A DNA stretch of 64,000 bases from positions 62,001 through 126,000 of the forward strand of contig NZ_QJRC01000101.1 of assembly GCF_013393325.1 (NCBI RefSeq), written 5' to 3'. The notes under the pieces were generated by a model. That model searched no databases, was not told where the DNA came from, and saw nothing but the letters and a program-made list of their open reading frames with translations. Shown piece after piece: positions 52,498-63,227 of the stretch. A program made the translations under genes and the position numbers. This stretch comes from Pseudomonas hunanensis. GTDB taxonomy: Bacteria; Pseudomonadota; Gammaproteobacteria; Pseudomonadales; Pseudomonadaceae. How positions within the stretch are numbered: the stretch's first letter is position 1; each line of letters begins with the position of its first letter.

Positions 52498-53022
52498 TCA
52501 CTTCTTCGCCGGGGCGGCGGCCTTGCCTGCGTTCGGGTCCAGTTCCTTGGTCATGTCTTCCAGCAGCTTGTTCACCACCGGCACTGCTGGTTCCAGGCTC
52601 TGTTGGGTCAGCTGCGCCGACTGCTGGGTAACCTTGGGCATTTCACGCAGCACTTTCTTGCCCAGTGGCGATTCATAGAACTTGACCAGGTCCTTGAGCT
52701 CCTGCTCGGTGAAGGTCTGGGTGTACAGGTCGACCATCTTCGGCTTCAGCTTGTTCCAGCCGATGGCGTTGTCCAGTGCCGCGTTGGCCTTGGCCTGGTA
52801 GCTTTCCAGTACCGGCTGTTTGGCGGCCGGGGCCTTGGTCTGGGCGAAACGCTGGGCGAACATTTGCTGTACTTGCATGTACACCGGGGTGCCCAGCTTG
52901 TCGGCGTTGGCCAGGGTCAGGAATTTCTCGGCAGCAGCGTTGTGGCTGGCGGTGGCAGCGAGTACCTGGCCGCTGGCGCAAACCAGGGCAACGGCGGCAC
53001 AAAGGACACGGAGACGGGTCAT
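52498..53022 (-). CDS. DUF2059 exported protein
   Basis: 174 aa with a clear Sec signal (MTRLRVLCAAVALVCASG, cleavage near A-x-A at about residue 23). The mature part is helical and contains Y-T-Q-T-F-T-E-Q-E-L-K-D-L-V-K-F-Y, the DUF2059 signature; a Lys/Ala-rich tail follows. Function unknown; found in many proteobacteria. It starts the DUF2059-bolA unit and is divergent from fumC with a 154-bp shared promoter region. Confidence 0.88.
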   Translation of the reverse strand: MTRLRVLCAAVALVCASGQVLAATASHNAAAEKFLTLANADKLGTPVYMQVQQMFAQRFAQTKAPAAKQPVLESYQAKANAALDNAIGWNKLKPKMVDLYTQTFTEQELKDLVKFYESPLGKKVLREMPKVTQQSAQLTQQSLEPAVPVVNKLLEDMTKELDPNAGKAAAPAKK

Positions 53023-53176
53023 TGCATTTCCTTCAAAGAGACGGAGGCGGGTACCTCAGAGTAGAGCATTCTGCGCCGTGGTGGCGATGTGCTCAAGTGG
53101 CACGACGAGCGACGGAACCGCTCGGTCGAATCAGGGCCTAAACTGCGATTTCGAACTACACAGGAGTGAGTACAGA

Positions 53177-54571
<1,395 letters not shown>

Positions 54572-54616
54572 CTCGGCCAGCCGCTCATTACCCGGGCATT
54601 GTGGGAGCGCGTAGGC

Positions 54617-55579
54617 TTAATGAACCTGGGCCAATCGCGCTTTGCGGGCCCGCCACCCGGCCACCAGCGATGGCCCCAGCGCCACCACCGCCGAGCCGAA
54701 CACCACGGTTACCGCTCCCACATAGCCCAGGGCATTGATGTCCTCGGCATGTACGTACGCTGGCCAAATCACCGCCGCCAGCGCCACCGCGACAAAGGTC
54801 ACCAGCGGCGTCAGCGCCAGGGTGGCACTCACTCGCGACGCCTCCCAGTGCGCCAGCGCTTCGGCAAACGCGCCATAGGCCACCAGGGTATTCAGGCAAC
54901 AGGCCAGCAGCAGCCAACCTTGCACTGGGGTCAGTTGCAGCGCTTCCAGCGGGTGCACCCAAGGCGTGAGCAGCGCGGCGCAACTGAGGTAGATCACCAT
55001 CATTACCTGTTGCGAATGCCATACGGTCAGCAATTGCTTCTGGCTCAGGGCGTAGAACACCCAGATGCTGGTGGCCAGCAGGATAGTCAGCACCCCGGTG
55101 GTGTAGGTGCCCAGCGACGTCAGCAGTTCTTCCAGGCGCTGGTTGAAAAACAGCCCAAAACCCGCCAGCAGAATCAGCAGGCCCACGCCCTGCCCCAGGC
55201 TGAAGCGCTCGCGGAACACGAATACGCTGGCCACCAGTAACAGCACCGGGCCGATTTGCACCACCAGTTGCGCGGTGCCGGGGCTGAGCAGCTTGAGACC
55301 GATCAGGTACAGCACGTAGTTACCCATCAAGCCAAGCACGGCCAGCACCACCAGGCCTTTGCCCTTGGGCGTAAGTTTGCGCACGGACGGCAAGCGCCGC
55401 TGAGCCGCCAGCCAGGCGAACAGCAGGCCGCCGGAGACCGACAAGCGATACCAGGTGACGGTGATCGGGTCGACCACTTGCAGCACCTGCTTGAGCTTGA
55501 TCGGCAAGATACCCCAGAGCAGCGCCGTCAGAAGCGCCAGGAACAGCCCATAGCCCCAGCGGCCGGAAGTGGTGTGCAT
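54617..55579 (-). CDS. EamA/DMT-family transporter
   Basis: Ten hydrophobic segments in 320 aa, made of two EamA repeats; the second begins near residue 150. The start is ATG 55579 with GAGG 5 nt upstream, five codons inside the open frame. The RarD-like features (G-I-L-P-I-K-L-K, Y-R-L-S-V-S-G-G) suggest a drug/metabolite exporter; substrate unknown. It is convergent with fumC and separated by 45 bp. Confidence 0.88.
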   Translation of the reverse strand: MHTTSGRWGYGLFLALLTALLWGILPIKLKQVLQVVDPITVTWYRLSVSGGLLFAWLAAQRRLPSVRKLTPKGKGLVVLAVLGLMGNYVLYLIGLKLLSPGTAQLVVQIGPVLLLVASVFVFRERFSLGQGVGLLILLAGFGLFFNQRLEELLTSLGTYTTGVLTILLATSIWVFYALSQKQLLTVWHSQQVMMVIYLSCAALLTPWVHPLEALQLTPVQGWLLLACCLNTLVAYGAFAEALAHWEASRVSATLALTPLVTFVAVALAAVIWPAYVHAEDINALGYVGAVTVVFGSAVVALGPSLVAGWRARKARLAQVH

Positions 55580-55706
55580 AAAATCCTCGATCAAACCCGT
55601 GGTGGGGGTGATTGGATTCTACGGACTTGGAGGGCCGTGGCGGGAAAGCGTGCCGAGAAAAGAATTCATCAGGTCATTCTTCGGCGGCATGGCTTGGTAA
55701 ATGTGA

Positions 55707-55758
55707 TGCCTGTTCTGGCCTCTTCGCGGGTAAACACGCGAAGAGGCCAGAACAGGCA
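55707..55758. repeat. 22-bp perfect palindrome (REP-derived hairpin)
   Basis: TGCCTGTTCTGGCCTCTTCGCG (55707-55728) and its exact complement (55737-55758) with an 8-base loop. The core CTTCGCG-GGTAAACACGCGAAG is that of the Pseudomonas putida REP. It stands 15 bp after the pap stop and may end its mRNA. Confidence 0.9.
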
Positions 55759-55772
55759 ACCAGGAACTTCGA

Positions 55773-57266
55773 TTATTTCTTGTCCTTGGCAAACGCCGCT
55801 TCCAGCGCCTGGTTGATGGTGCGCAACACCTTCACCCGCGCCCAGCGCTTGTCATTGGCCTCCACCAGCGTCCACGGTGCAATCTCGCTGCTGGTGCGGT
55901 CGACCATGTCGCCCACTGCCTGGGTGTACTCGCCCCACTTGTCACGGTTGCGCCAGTCCTCCTCGGTGATCTTGTAGCGTTTGAATGGGATCTGCTCGCG
56001 CTCTTCGAAGCGCTCCAGCTGGGTTTGCTGGTCAATCGCCAGCCAGAACTTGACCACCACCACGCCGGCGTTCACCAACTGCTCTTCAAAGTCGTTGATC
56101 TCGCTGTACGCGCGCATCCAGTCGGCCGGGCTGCAAAAGCCTTCCACCCGCTCCACCAGCACCCGGCCATACCAGGAACGGTCGAAGATGGTGAACTTGC
56201 CACGCGCCGGTATATGCCGCCAGAACCGCCAAAGGTACGGCTGGGCGCGCTCTTCTTCGGTGGGTGCGGCAATCGGCACGATGCGGTACTGGCGCGGGTC
56301 CAACGCAGCCGCCACGCGGCGGATGGCACCGCCCTTGCCGGCGGCGTCGTTGCCTTCGAACACCGCCACCAGCGCGTGCCGGCGCATATGCTTGTCACGC
56401 AGCAGGCCTGCCAGGCGGGCCTGTTCGGTGACCAGCTGTTCCTGGTAGTCGGCCTTGTCCAGGCGCAAGGTCATGTCCAGGGCGCCAAGCAGGCTGCGGT
56501 CGTCGATGCTGCGGCCAAGCGGGGCCACGTTGCCCTGGTGCTTGCCCTTGGGGTTGTTGGCCAGGGCGGCTTGCAGGCTTTCCAGCAGGATGCGCCCCAC
56601 CGCCAGGCTGCGATAATTCGGGTCGACCCCTTCGACGATATGCCACGGGGCATAGTCGCGGCTGGTGCGGCGCAGCACGCGCTCGCCAAAGCGCACGAAC
56701 CGGTCGTAGGTTTCTGACTGCTGCCAGTCCAGCGGGCTGATCTTCCAGCTGTGCAGCGGGTCGTCCTTGAGCGATTTCAGCCGTGCCTTCATTTGCTTCT
56801 TGGACAGGTGGAACCAGAACTTGATGATCAGCGCACCTTCGTCACACAGCATCTGCTCCAGGCGCTCGGCGCCCATGATGGCCTGATCGAGCACGGCGTC
56901 CTTGAACACCCCATGCACCCGCCCCTGCAGCATCTGGCTGTACCAGTTGCCGAAGAACACGCCCATCCGCCCCTTCGGTGGCAAGGCCCGCCAGTAACGC
57001 CAGGCGGGTGGCCGGGCCAGTTCCTCGTCGGTCTGCTGGTCGAACGTGAGCACATCGATCATGCGCGGGTCCATCCACTCGTTGAGCAGTTTTACCGTCT
57101 CACCCTTGCCGGCGCCTTCGATGCCGTTGATCAGCACGATCACCGGGAAACGCGCCTGCTGCTTGAGTTCGTACTGGGCTTCGAGCAGGGCCTCGCGCAA
57201 AGCGGGCACCTCGGCGTCGTAAGCCTCCTTGTCGATGCTGTGGCCGATTTCGGCAGATTCGAACAT
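55773..57266 (-). CDS. pap: Polyphosphate:AMP phosphotransferase (two-domain PPK2)
   Basis: Uses polyphosphate to phosphorylate AMP to ADP. 497 aa contain two fused PPK2 domains: domain one with Walker A G-I-E-G-A-G-K-G-E-T (near residue 50) and W-Y-S-Q-M-L; domain two with E-G-N-D-A-A-G-K-G-G-A (near residue 310), R-F-W-R-H-I-P and F-D-R-S-W-Y-G-R. This tandem architecture marks the Pap-type (class II) enzyme. ATG 57266. No ppk1 is adjacent. Confidence 0.93.
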   Translation of the reverse strand: MFESAEIGHSIDKEAYDAEVPALREALLEAQYELKQQARFPVIVLINGIEGAGKGETVKLLNEWMDPRMIDVLTFDQQTDEELARPPAWRYWRALPPKGRMGVFFGNWYSQMLQGRVHGVFKDAVLDQAIMGAERLEQMLCDEGALIIKFWFHLSKKQMKARLKSLKDDPLHSWKISPLDWQQSETYDRFVRFGERVLRRTSRDYAPWHIVEGVDPNYRSLAVGRILLESLQAALANNPKGKHQGNVAPLGRSIDDRSLLGALDMTLRLDKADYQEQLVTEQARLAGLLRDKHMRRHALVAVFEGNDAAGKGGAIRRVAAALDPRQYRIVPIAAPTEEERAQPYLWRFWRHIPARGKFTIFDRSWYGRVLVERVEGFCSPADWMRAYSEINDFEEQLVNAGVVVVKFWLAIDQQTQLERFEEREQIPFKRYKITEEDWRNRDKWGEYTQAVGDMVDRTSSEIAPWTLVEANDKRWARVKVLRTINQALEAAFAKDKK

Positions 57267-57312
57267 GCACTGGCTCCTTCAATGGATAACCAAGACTAGC
57301 GGATTTCATTTC

Positions 57313-57353
57313 TGCCTGTACTGGCCTGTTCGAGAATGAACGCGCTCCCACAG
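57313..57353. repeat. Single degenerate REP unit
   Basis: TGCCTGTACTGGCCTGTTCG and then GAATGAACGCGCTCCCACAG follow the Pseudomonas REP pattern, with mismatches in the stem. It lies between pap and mnmC, which are divergent, and so overlaps their promoter region. Confidence 0.6.
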
Positions 57354-57402
57354 CTGACCCGGATGACATAAAATCTCGCCATCCGCTGCAACCGAGCCAA
57401 CC

Positions 57403-59367
57403 ATGTCCACCCTCCTCCAGCACGCCCAGATCGACTGGGACGACCAGGGCCGCCCCCACTCGCGGCAATACGACGACGTCTATTTCGCGGTCAACGAAGG
57501 CATTGAAGAAACCAAGCACGTGTTCCTCGGCCAGACCCGCCTGGCCGAGCGCTTTGCCAACCTGGCGCCGCATACCTGCGGGGTGATCGGCGAAACCGGT
57601 TTTGGCACCGGGATGAATTTTTTCTGCGCCTGGCAGCTGTTCGACCAGCACGCTCACCGCGACGCGCGCCTGCACTTCGTCAGCGTCGAAAAGTACCCCC
57701 TTGGCCACGCTGACATGGCCCGCGCCGTAAGCCTGTGGCCTGAGCTAGCTGCCTATACCGAGCCGCTGCTGGAGCAATACGTGGCGGTACACCCAGGTTT
57801 TCAGCAGTTCACCTTCGCCAATGGCCGGGTCACCCTCACGCTGTTGATCGGCGATGTGCTGGAACAGCTGCCGCAACTCGATGCACAGATCGATGTGTGG
57901 TTCCTCGATGGCTTCGCCCCCGCCAAGAACCCCGACATGTGGACCCCAGAGCTGTTCGCGCAGCTGGCGCGGCTATCGCATCCGGGCACTGTGCTGGGCA
58001 CGTTCACCACCACCGGGTGGGTACGCCGCAGCCTGGTCGAAGCTGGCTTCGCCATGAAGAAGGTGCCAGGCATCGGCAAGAAGTGGGAGGTGATGAGCGG
58101 CGCCTACGTCGGCCCCGTCCCCGGTCCCAAAGCCCCCTGGTACGCACGCCCAGCGGTTGCACAAGGGCCGCGCGAAGCGCTGGTGATCGGTGCCGGGCTC
58201 GCCGGCAGCACCACCGCTGCCAGCCTGGCCCGGCGTGGCTGGCAGGTCACTGTGCTGGAGCGCCACGAAGCCCCGGCCCAGGAAGCTTCGGGTAACCCGC
58301 AAGGGGTGCTGTACCTCAAGCTGTCTGCCCATGGCACCGCGCTGTCGCAGATGATTCTGTCCGGGTTCGGCTACACACGGCGCCAGCTCCAGCGCTTGCA
58401 ACGTGGCCAGGACTGGGATGCCTGCGGCGTGCTGCAGTTGGCCTTCGACGCCAAGGAGGCCGAACGCCAGGGCAAACTGGCCGCCGCCTTCGACCACGAC
58501 TTGCTGCACGCGCTGGAGCGCGCCGAGGCCGAAGCCATCGCCGGGGTGGCCTTGCCAGCCGGCGGGCTGTTCTACCCCGAAGGGGGTTGGGTGCACCCAC
58601 CGGCGCTGTGCCAGCAGCAGTTGCAGCATCCAGGTATTCGCCTGCTGACCCACCAGGACGTCATCGAGCTGCGCAACATTGGTCAACACTGGCAAGCCTG
58701 GGCTGGCGATCGCCTGCTGGCCAGCGCACCGGTGGTGGTCCTGGCCGGCGCTGCCGATGTGCGCCGTTTCGAGCCTTGCGCGCAGTTGCCGCTCAAGCGC
58801 ATCCGTGGGCAGATCACCCGCTTGCCGGCCACCGCCAGCAGCCGGGCGCTGCGTACCGTGGTGTGCGCGGAAGGCTATGTGGCACCACCGCGCGGGGATG
58901 AACATACCCTGGGCGCGAGTTTTGATTTCCACAGCGAAGACCTTGCGCCGACGGTGGCCGAACACCAGGGCAACCTGGCGCTGCTGGACGAGATTTCCGT
59001 CGACCTGGCGCAGCGGCTGGGCGTGGCTGAACTGGACGCTGAACAACTGCAGGGGCGTGCAGCGTTCCGTTGCACCAGCCCGGATTACCTGCCAATCGTC
59101 GGGCCGCTGGCCGACAGCCAGGCGTTTGCCGAGGCCTATGCGGTGCTGGGCCGGGATGCGCGGCAGGTGCCGGATGTGGCCTGCCCATGGCTGGGCGGGT
59201 TGTACGTGAACAGTGGGCATGGCTCGCGCGGGTTGATCACAGCGCCGTTGAGTGGCGAGCTGGTGGCGGCCTGGGTGTGCGGGGAACCGTTGCCGTTACC
59301 CCGCGCGGTGGCAGAAGCTTGTCATCCGAACCGGTTCGCCTTGCGTAGGTTGATTCGGGGCAAGTGA
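57403..59367 (+). CDS. mnmC: Bifunctional tRNA mnm5s2U34 modification enzyme
   Basis: Last two steps of mnm5s2U34 synthesis in tRNA wobble position. Residues about 1-235 form the SAM methyltransferase (G-E-T-G-F-G-T-G-M-N-F), and from about 260 the FAD oxidoreductase begins with I-G-A-G-L-A-G-S-T-T-A-A-S-L-A-R-R-G. 654 aa, normal for the fusion. Start ATG 57403 (M-S-T-L-L-Q-H-A-Q-I-D-W-D); a weak ribosome-binding site precedes it. Single gene, no operon partner. Confidence 0.97.
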   Translation: MSTLLQHAQIDWDDQGRPHSRQYDDVYFAVNEGIEETKHVFLGQTRLAERFANLAPHTCGVIGETGFGTGMNFFCAWQLFDQHAHRDARLHFVSVEKYPLGHADMARAVSLWPELAAYTEPLLEQYVAVHPGFQQFTFANGRVTLTLLIGDVLEQLPQLDAQIDVWFLDGFAPAKNPDMWTPELFAQLARLSHPGTVLGTFTTTGWVRRSLVEAGFAMKKVPGIGKKWEVMSGAYVGPVPGPKAPWYARPAVAQGPREALVIGAGLAGSTTAASLARRGWQVTVLERHEAPAQEASGNPQGVLYLKLSAHGTALSQMILSGFGYTRRQLQRLQRGQDWDACGVLQLAFDAKEAERQGKLAAAFDHDLLHALERAEAEAIAGVALPAGGLFYPEGGWVHPPALCQQQLQHPGIRLLTHQDVIELRNIGQHWQAWAGDRLLASAPVVVLAGAADVRRFEPCAQLPLKRIRGQITRLPATASSRALRTVVCAEGYVAPPRGDEHTLGASFDFHSEDLAPTVAEHQGNLALLDEISVDLAQRLGVAELDAEQLQGRAAFRCTSPDYLPIVGPLADSQAFAEAYAVLGRDARQVPDVACPWLGGLYVNSGHGSRGLITAPLSGELVAAWVCGEPLPLPRAVAEACHPNRFALRRLIRGK

Positions 59368-59458
59368 TAGCTCTCGGGGCGTAGTGCGCCCCCAGGACTC
59401 AACGTCATATAACAGATTGTTCTAAAACTCTCGCAAAGCACACAGGTCAGTTCCTGAA

Positions 59459-59479
59459 GGTGCCCTAATCCGGGGCACC
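59459..59479 (+). promoter_or_regulatory. Hairpin in asnO leader
   Basis: GGTGCCC and GGGCACC pair across a 7-base loop about 30 bp before the asnO ATG. AAGGACTT stands just before the start codon. It is too close to the gene to be the end of mnmC alone without read-through effects, so it could be a weak terminator of mnmC or a leader structure of the osmoprotectant operon. Confidence 0.45.
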
Positions 59480-59510
59480 ACCTCCCCAACGGAAAAACCG
59501 GTAAGGACTT

Positions 59511-61298
59511 ATGTGCGGATTAGCAGGAGAGTTGCGTTTCACCCCTATCGACCAAGCCCCTCGCCCAGCCGACCTGGCTGCGGTAGAGCGCATCACCCAT
59601 CACCTGGCGCCACGCGGCCCGGATGCGTGGGGCTTCCATAGCCAAGGCCCGATTGCCCTTGGCCACCGGCGCCTGAAAATCATGGACTTGTCCGATGGAT
59701 CGGCGCAGCCGATGGTCGACAACACCCTGGGCCTGTCACTGGCTTTCAACGGTGCCATCTACAACTTCCCCGAACTGCGCCAGGAACTGCAAGACCTGGG
59801 CTACAGCTTCTGGTCCGACGGCGATACCGAGGTGCTGCTCAAGGGCTACCACGCCTGGGGCGCGGCACTGCTGCCCAAGCTCAACGGCATGTTTGCCCTG
59901 GCCATCTGGGAGCGCGATAACCAGCGCCTGTTCCTGGCCCGCGACCGCCTCGGCGTGAAGCCCTTGTACCTGTCGCGCAACGGCGAGCGCCTGCGCTTTG
60001 CCTCTACCCTGCCGGCGCTGCTCAAGGGCGGCGACATCGACCCGATGCTCGACCCGGTGGCGCTCAACCACTACCTGAACTTCCACGCCGTGGTGCCAGC
60101 ACCGCGCACCCTGCTGGCCAACGTGCAAAAGCTGGAACCCGGCACCTGGATGCGCATTGACCGGCATGGCGAAGTAGAGCGCCAGACCTGGTGGCAACTG
60201 CAATACGGCGCCAACCCGGACGAGCGCGATCTCGACCTGGAAGGCTGGACCACCCGCGTGCTCGACGCCACCCGTGACGCCGTGGCCATTCGCCAACGGG
60301 CTGCCGTCGACGTGGGTGTGTTGCTGTCCGGCGGGGTCGACTCCAGCCTGCTGGTGGGCCTGTTGCGCGAAGTGGGCGTGGACGACCTGTCGACCTTCTC
60401 CATCGGCTTCGAGGACGCCGGCGGCGAGCGCGGCGACGAGTTCCAGTATTCCGACCTGATCGCCAAGCACTACGGCACCCGCCATCACCAACTGCGCATT
60501 GCCGAACACGAAATCATCGACCAGTTGCCGGCCGCGTTCCGCGCCATGAGCGAGCCGATGGTCAGCCACGACTGCATCGCCTTCTACCTGCTGTCGCGGG
60601 AAGTGGCCAAGCACTGCAAAGGCGTGCAGAGCGGCCAGGGCGCGGACGAACTGTTCGCCGGTTACCACTGGTACCCGCAGGTGGCCGGCGCCGAGGATGC
60701 CTTTGCTGCCTACCGCGACGCCTTCTTCGACCGCAGCCATGCCGAGTACCGCGATACCGTACAGGCCCCTTGGCTGTTGGAAACCGACGCCGCCGGTGAC
60801 TTCGTGCGCGAGCACTTCGCCCGCCCCGGCGCACGGGACGCGGTGGACAAGGCGCTGCGCCTGGACAGCACGGTGATGCTGGTCGACGACCCGGTCAAAC
60901 GGGTGGACAACATGACCATGGCCTGGGGCCTCGAAGCACGCACGCCATTCCTCGACTACCGCCTGGTGGAACTGTCGGCACGCATCCCGGCGCGCTTCAA
61001 GCTGCCCGACGGCGGCAAGCAGGTGCTCAAGCAGGCAGCACGGCGGGTGATCCCGCACGAGGTAATCGACCGCAAAAAGGGCTACTTCCCGGTGCCGGGC
61101 CTGAAACACCTGGAAGGCGCCACCCTGGGCTGGGTGCGTGAGCTGCTGACCGACCCCAGCCAAGACCGTGGACTGTTCAACCCGGCCATGCTCGACCGCC
61201 TGCTGAGCAACCCCCATGGCCAGCTGACGCCGCTGCGCGGCTCCAAGCTGTGGCAGCTGGCGGCGCTGAACCTGTGGCTGAGCGAACAAGGAATCTGA
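59511..61298 (+). CDS. asnO: N-acetylglutaminylglutamine amidotransferase (NAGGN)
   Basis: Asparagine-synthase-like enzyme that amidates N-acetyl-glutaminylglutamine to the osmoprotectant NAGGN. M-C-G-L-A-G-E-L gives the N-terminal nucleophile Cys; F-N-G-A-I-Y-N; L-S-G-G-V-D-S-S (ATP loop) near residue 270. 595 aa. The following gene, 3 bp downstream, encodes the matching synthetase, which makes the assignment firm. Osmotic induction is known for the pathway. The cluster is distinct from the O-antigen amidotransferase at 18014-19966. Confidence 0.95.
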   Translation: MCGLAGELRFTPIDQAPRPADLAAVERITHHLAPRGPDAWGFHSQGPIALGHRRLKIMDLSDGSAQPMVDNTLGLSLAFNGAIYNFPELRQELQDLGYSFWSDGDTEVLLKGYHAWGAALLPKLNGMFALAIWERDNQRLFLARDRLGVKPLYLSRNGERLRFASTLPALLKGGDIDPMLDPVALNHYLNFHAVVPAPRTLLANVQKLEPGTWMRIDRHGEVERQTWWQLQYGANPDERDLDLEGWTTRVLDATRDAVAIRQRAAVDVGVLLSGGVDSSLLVGLLREVGVDDLSTFSIGFEDAGGERGDEFQYSDLIAKHYGTRHHQLRIAEHEIIDQLPAAFRAMSEPMVSHDCIAFYLLSREVAKHCKGVQSGQGADELFAGYHWYPQVAGAEDAFAAYRDAFFDRSHAEYRDTVQAPWLLETDAAGDFVREHFARPGARDAVDKALRLDSTVMLVDDPVKRVDNMTMAWGLEARTPFLDYRLVELSARIPARFKLPDGGKQVLKQAARRVIPHEVIDRKKGYFPVPGLKHLEGATLGWVRELLTDPSQDRGLFNPAMLDRLLSNPHGQLTPLRGSKLWQLAALNLWLSEQGI

Positions 61299-61301
61299 CC
61301 G

Positions 61302-63047
61302 ATGAAAGCCCATGAAATCGCTTACGGGCAGCGCCTGCTGCGCGGCCAGGCGCCGTCCTATGAGCGCCTGCAGGCGCGCCTGGCCGGCGACGGCAGCCAG
61401 CCCCACGACCAGCCGCGAGCCGTGCACTGCGGCTGGGGCCGGCTGCTGATCGGCCACACCTACCCCGACCCGGTTTCGCTGGCCGAGGACTTGCTCGACG
61501 AATGCCCCGGCGAGCGCGATATCGCCCTGTACGTGGCCGCGCCCCAGCAATTGCTGGCCCAGGCCCCACAGCAGTTGTTCCTGGACCCGTCCGACACCTT
61601 GCGCCTGTGGTTCACCGACTACCGCCCGGCGCAGCGGGTGTTCCGCGGCTTCCGCGTGCGCCGGGCGCAGAACCCCGCCGACTGGCAGGCGATCAACACC
61701 CTGTACCAGGCACGCAGCATGCTGCCGGTGGACGCCGAACTACTGACCCCTCGGCACCTGGGCGGCCCGGTGTACTGGCTGGCCGAAGACGAAGACAGCG
61801 GCGCTGTGATCGGCAGCGTCATGGGCCTGAACCACGCCAAGGCGTTCGATGACCCTGAGCATGGCAGCAGCCTGTGGTGCCTGGCCGTGGACCCGCACTG
61901 CACCCGCCCAGGCGTGGGTGAGGTGCTGGTGCGCCACCTGATCGAGCACTTCATGAGCCGGGGCCTGGCCTACCTCGACCTGTCGGTGCTGCACGACAAC
62001 CGCCAGGCCAAGCGCCTGTACCAGAAGCTGGGCTTTCGCAACCTGCCCACCTTTGCGGTCAAGCGCAAAAATGGCATCAACGAGCAGTTGTTCCTCGGGC
62101 CCGGGCCGCAAGCCGACCTTAACCCCTATGCCCGCATCATCGTCGACGAGGCGTTGCGCCGGGGCATCGAAGTACAGGTGGATGACGCCGCTGGCGGCCT
62201 GTTCACCCTGAGCCTGGGTGGGCGGCGCATTCGCTGCCGTGAATCGCTCAGCGACCTGACCAGTGCCGTGACCATGACCCTGTGCCAAGACAAGCGCCTG
62301 ACCCAGCACGCCCTGCACAACGCTGGGCTGCAGGTGCCGGCGCAGCAACTGGCGGGCAATGCCGACGACAACCTGGCGTTTCTCGACGAGCATGGCGCAG
62401 TCGTGGTCAAGCCGGTCGACGGTGAGCAAGGCCAGGGCGTGGCGGTGAACCTGACCTGCATCGACGACATCACCCGCGCCGTGGCGCACGCCCGCCAGTT
62501 CGACAGCCGCGTGTTGCTGGAAAGCTTCCATGCCGGCTTCGACCTGCGCATCGTGGTAATCGGCTACGAAGTGGTGGCCGCCGCCATCCGTCACCCGGCG
62601 CAGGTGCTGGGCGATGGCAAGCACAGTGTGCGCCAGTTGATCGAGGCCCAGAGCCGCCGGCGCCAGGCCGCCACCAGTGGCGAAAGCCGCATCCCGCTGG
62701 ACGACGAAACCGAGCGCACCTTGCGCGCGGCGGGCTTGGGCTATGACGACGTGCTGCCTGCCGGCCAGCGTCTGGCCGTGCGGCGCACCGCCAATCTGCA
62801 CACCGGCGGCACCCTGGAAGACGTCACCGAGCGCCTGCACCCGGTACTGGCCGACGCTGCTGTGCGCGCTGCTCGGGCGCTGGAAATTCCGGTGGTGGGG
62901 CTGGACTTCATGGTGCGTGACGCCGGGCAGCCGGAGTACGTGATCATCGAGGCCAACGAACGTGCCGGCCTGGCCAACCATGAACCGCAGCCAACGGCCG
63001 AGCGCTTTATCGACTTGCTGTTTCCGCATAGCCGACCTTTGGCCTGA
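61302..63047 (+). CDS. ngg: N-acetylglutaminylglutamine synthetase (GNAT + ATP-grasp)
   Basis: Makes N-acetyl-Gln-Gln for NAGGN. Residues about 110-265 form a GNAT acetyltransferase domain (L-A-V-D-P-H-C-T-R-P-G-V-G as acetyl-CoA loop); residues about 280-575 form a cyanophycin-synthetase-like ATP-grasp domain (V-V-V-K-P-V-D-G-E-Q-G-Q-G-V, L-L-E-S-F, late V-I-I-E-A-N-E-R). 581 aa. AAGGAA lies upstream of the ATG, within the end of asnO. Osmolyte synthesis in Pseudomonas and Rhizobium uses the same asnO-ngg pair. Confidence 0.95.
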   Translation: MKAHEIAYGQRLLRGQAPSYERLQARLAGDGSQPHDQPRAVHCGWGRLLIGHTYPDPVSLAEDLLDECPGERDIALYVAAPQQLLAQAPQQLFLDPSDTLRLWFTDYRPAQRVFRGFRVRRAQNPADWQAINTLYQARSMLPVDAELLTPRHLGGPVYWLAEDEDSGAVIGSVMGLNHAKAFDDPEHGSSLWCLAVDPHCTRPGVGEVLVRHLIEHFMSRGLAYLDLSVLHDNRQAKRLYQKLGFRNLPTFAVKRKNGINEQLFLGPGPQADLNPYARIIVDEALRRGIEVQVDDAAGGLFTLSLGGRRIRCRESLSDLTSAVTMTLCQDKRLTQHALHNAGLQVPAQQLAGNADDNLAFLDEHGAVVVKPVDGEQGQGVAVNLTCIDDITRAVAHARQFDSRVLLESFHAGFDLRIVVIGYEVVAAAIRHPAQVLGDGKHSVRQLIEAQSRRRQAATSGESRIPLDDETERTLRAAGLGYDDVLPAGQRLAVRRTANLHTGGTLEDVTERLHPVLADAAVRAARALEIPVVGLDFMVRDAGQPEYVIIEANERAGLANHEPQPTAERFIDLLFPHSRPLA

Positions 63048-63061
63048 CAACTGCTCGGCGT

Positions 63062-63182
63062 TTTGTAGGAGCGGCCTTGTTTCGCGAAAGGGCCGCAAAG
63101 CGGCCCCAGCAATCTAAGCAGCGAAGCTGAAATCCTGGGGGCGCTTCGCACCCCTTTCGCGACACAAGGCCGCTCCTACAAA
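63062..63182. repeat. Inverted pair of REP units inside the NAGGN locus
   Basis: 63062-63090 and 63154-63182 are reverse complements over 29 bases with one mismatch (core TTTGTAGGAGCGGCCTTGT). Small hairpins (AAGGGCCGCAAAGCGGCCCC; GGGGGCGCTTCGCACCCC) sit inside. They separate ngg from the peptidase gene and may adjust mRNA stability. Confidence 0.9.
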
Positions 63183-63227
63183 GACCGCGCCACAGCCTGG
63201 AATATCAACCCGACCGGAGGCCTGGAC

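Noticed and set aside
59736..61550. 604-codon ORF on the minus strand over asnO
   Set aside because: Shadow of asnO, no domain or start support.
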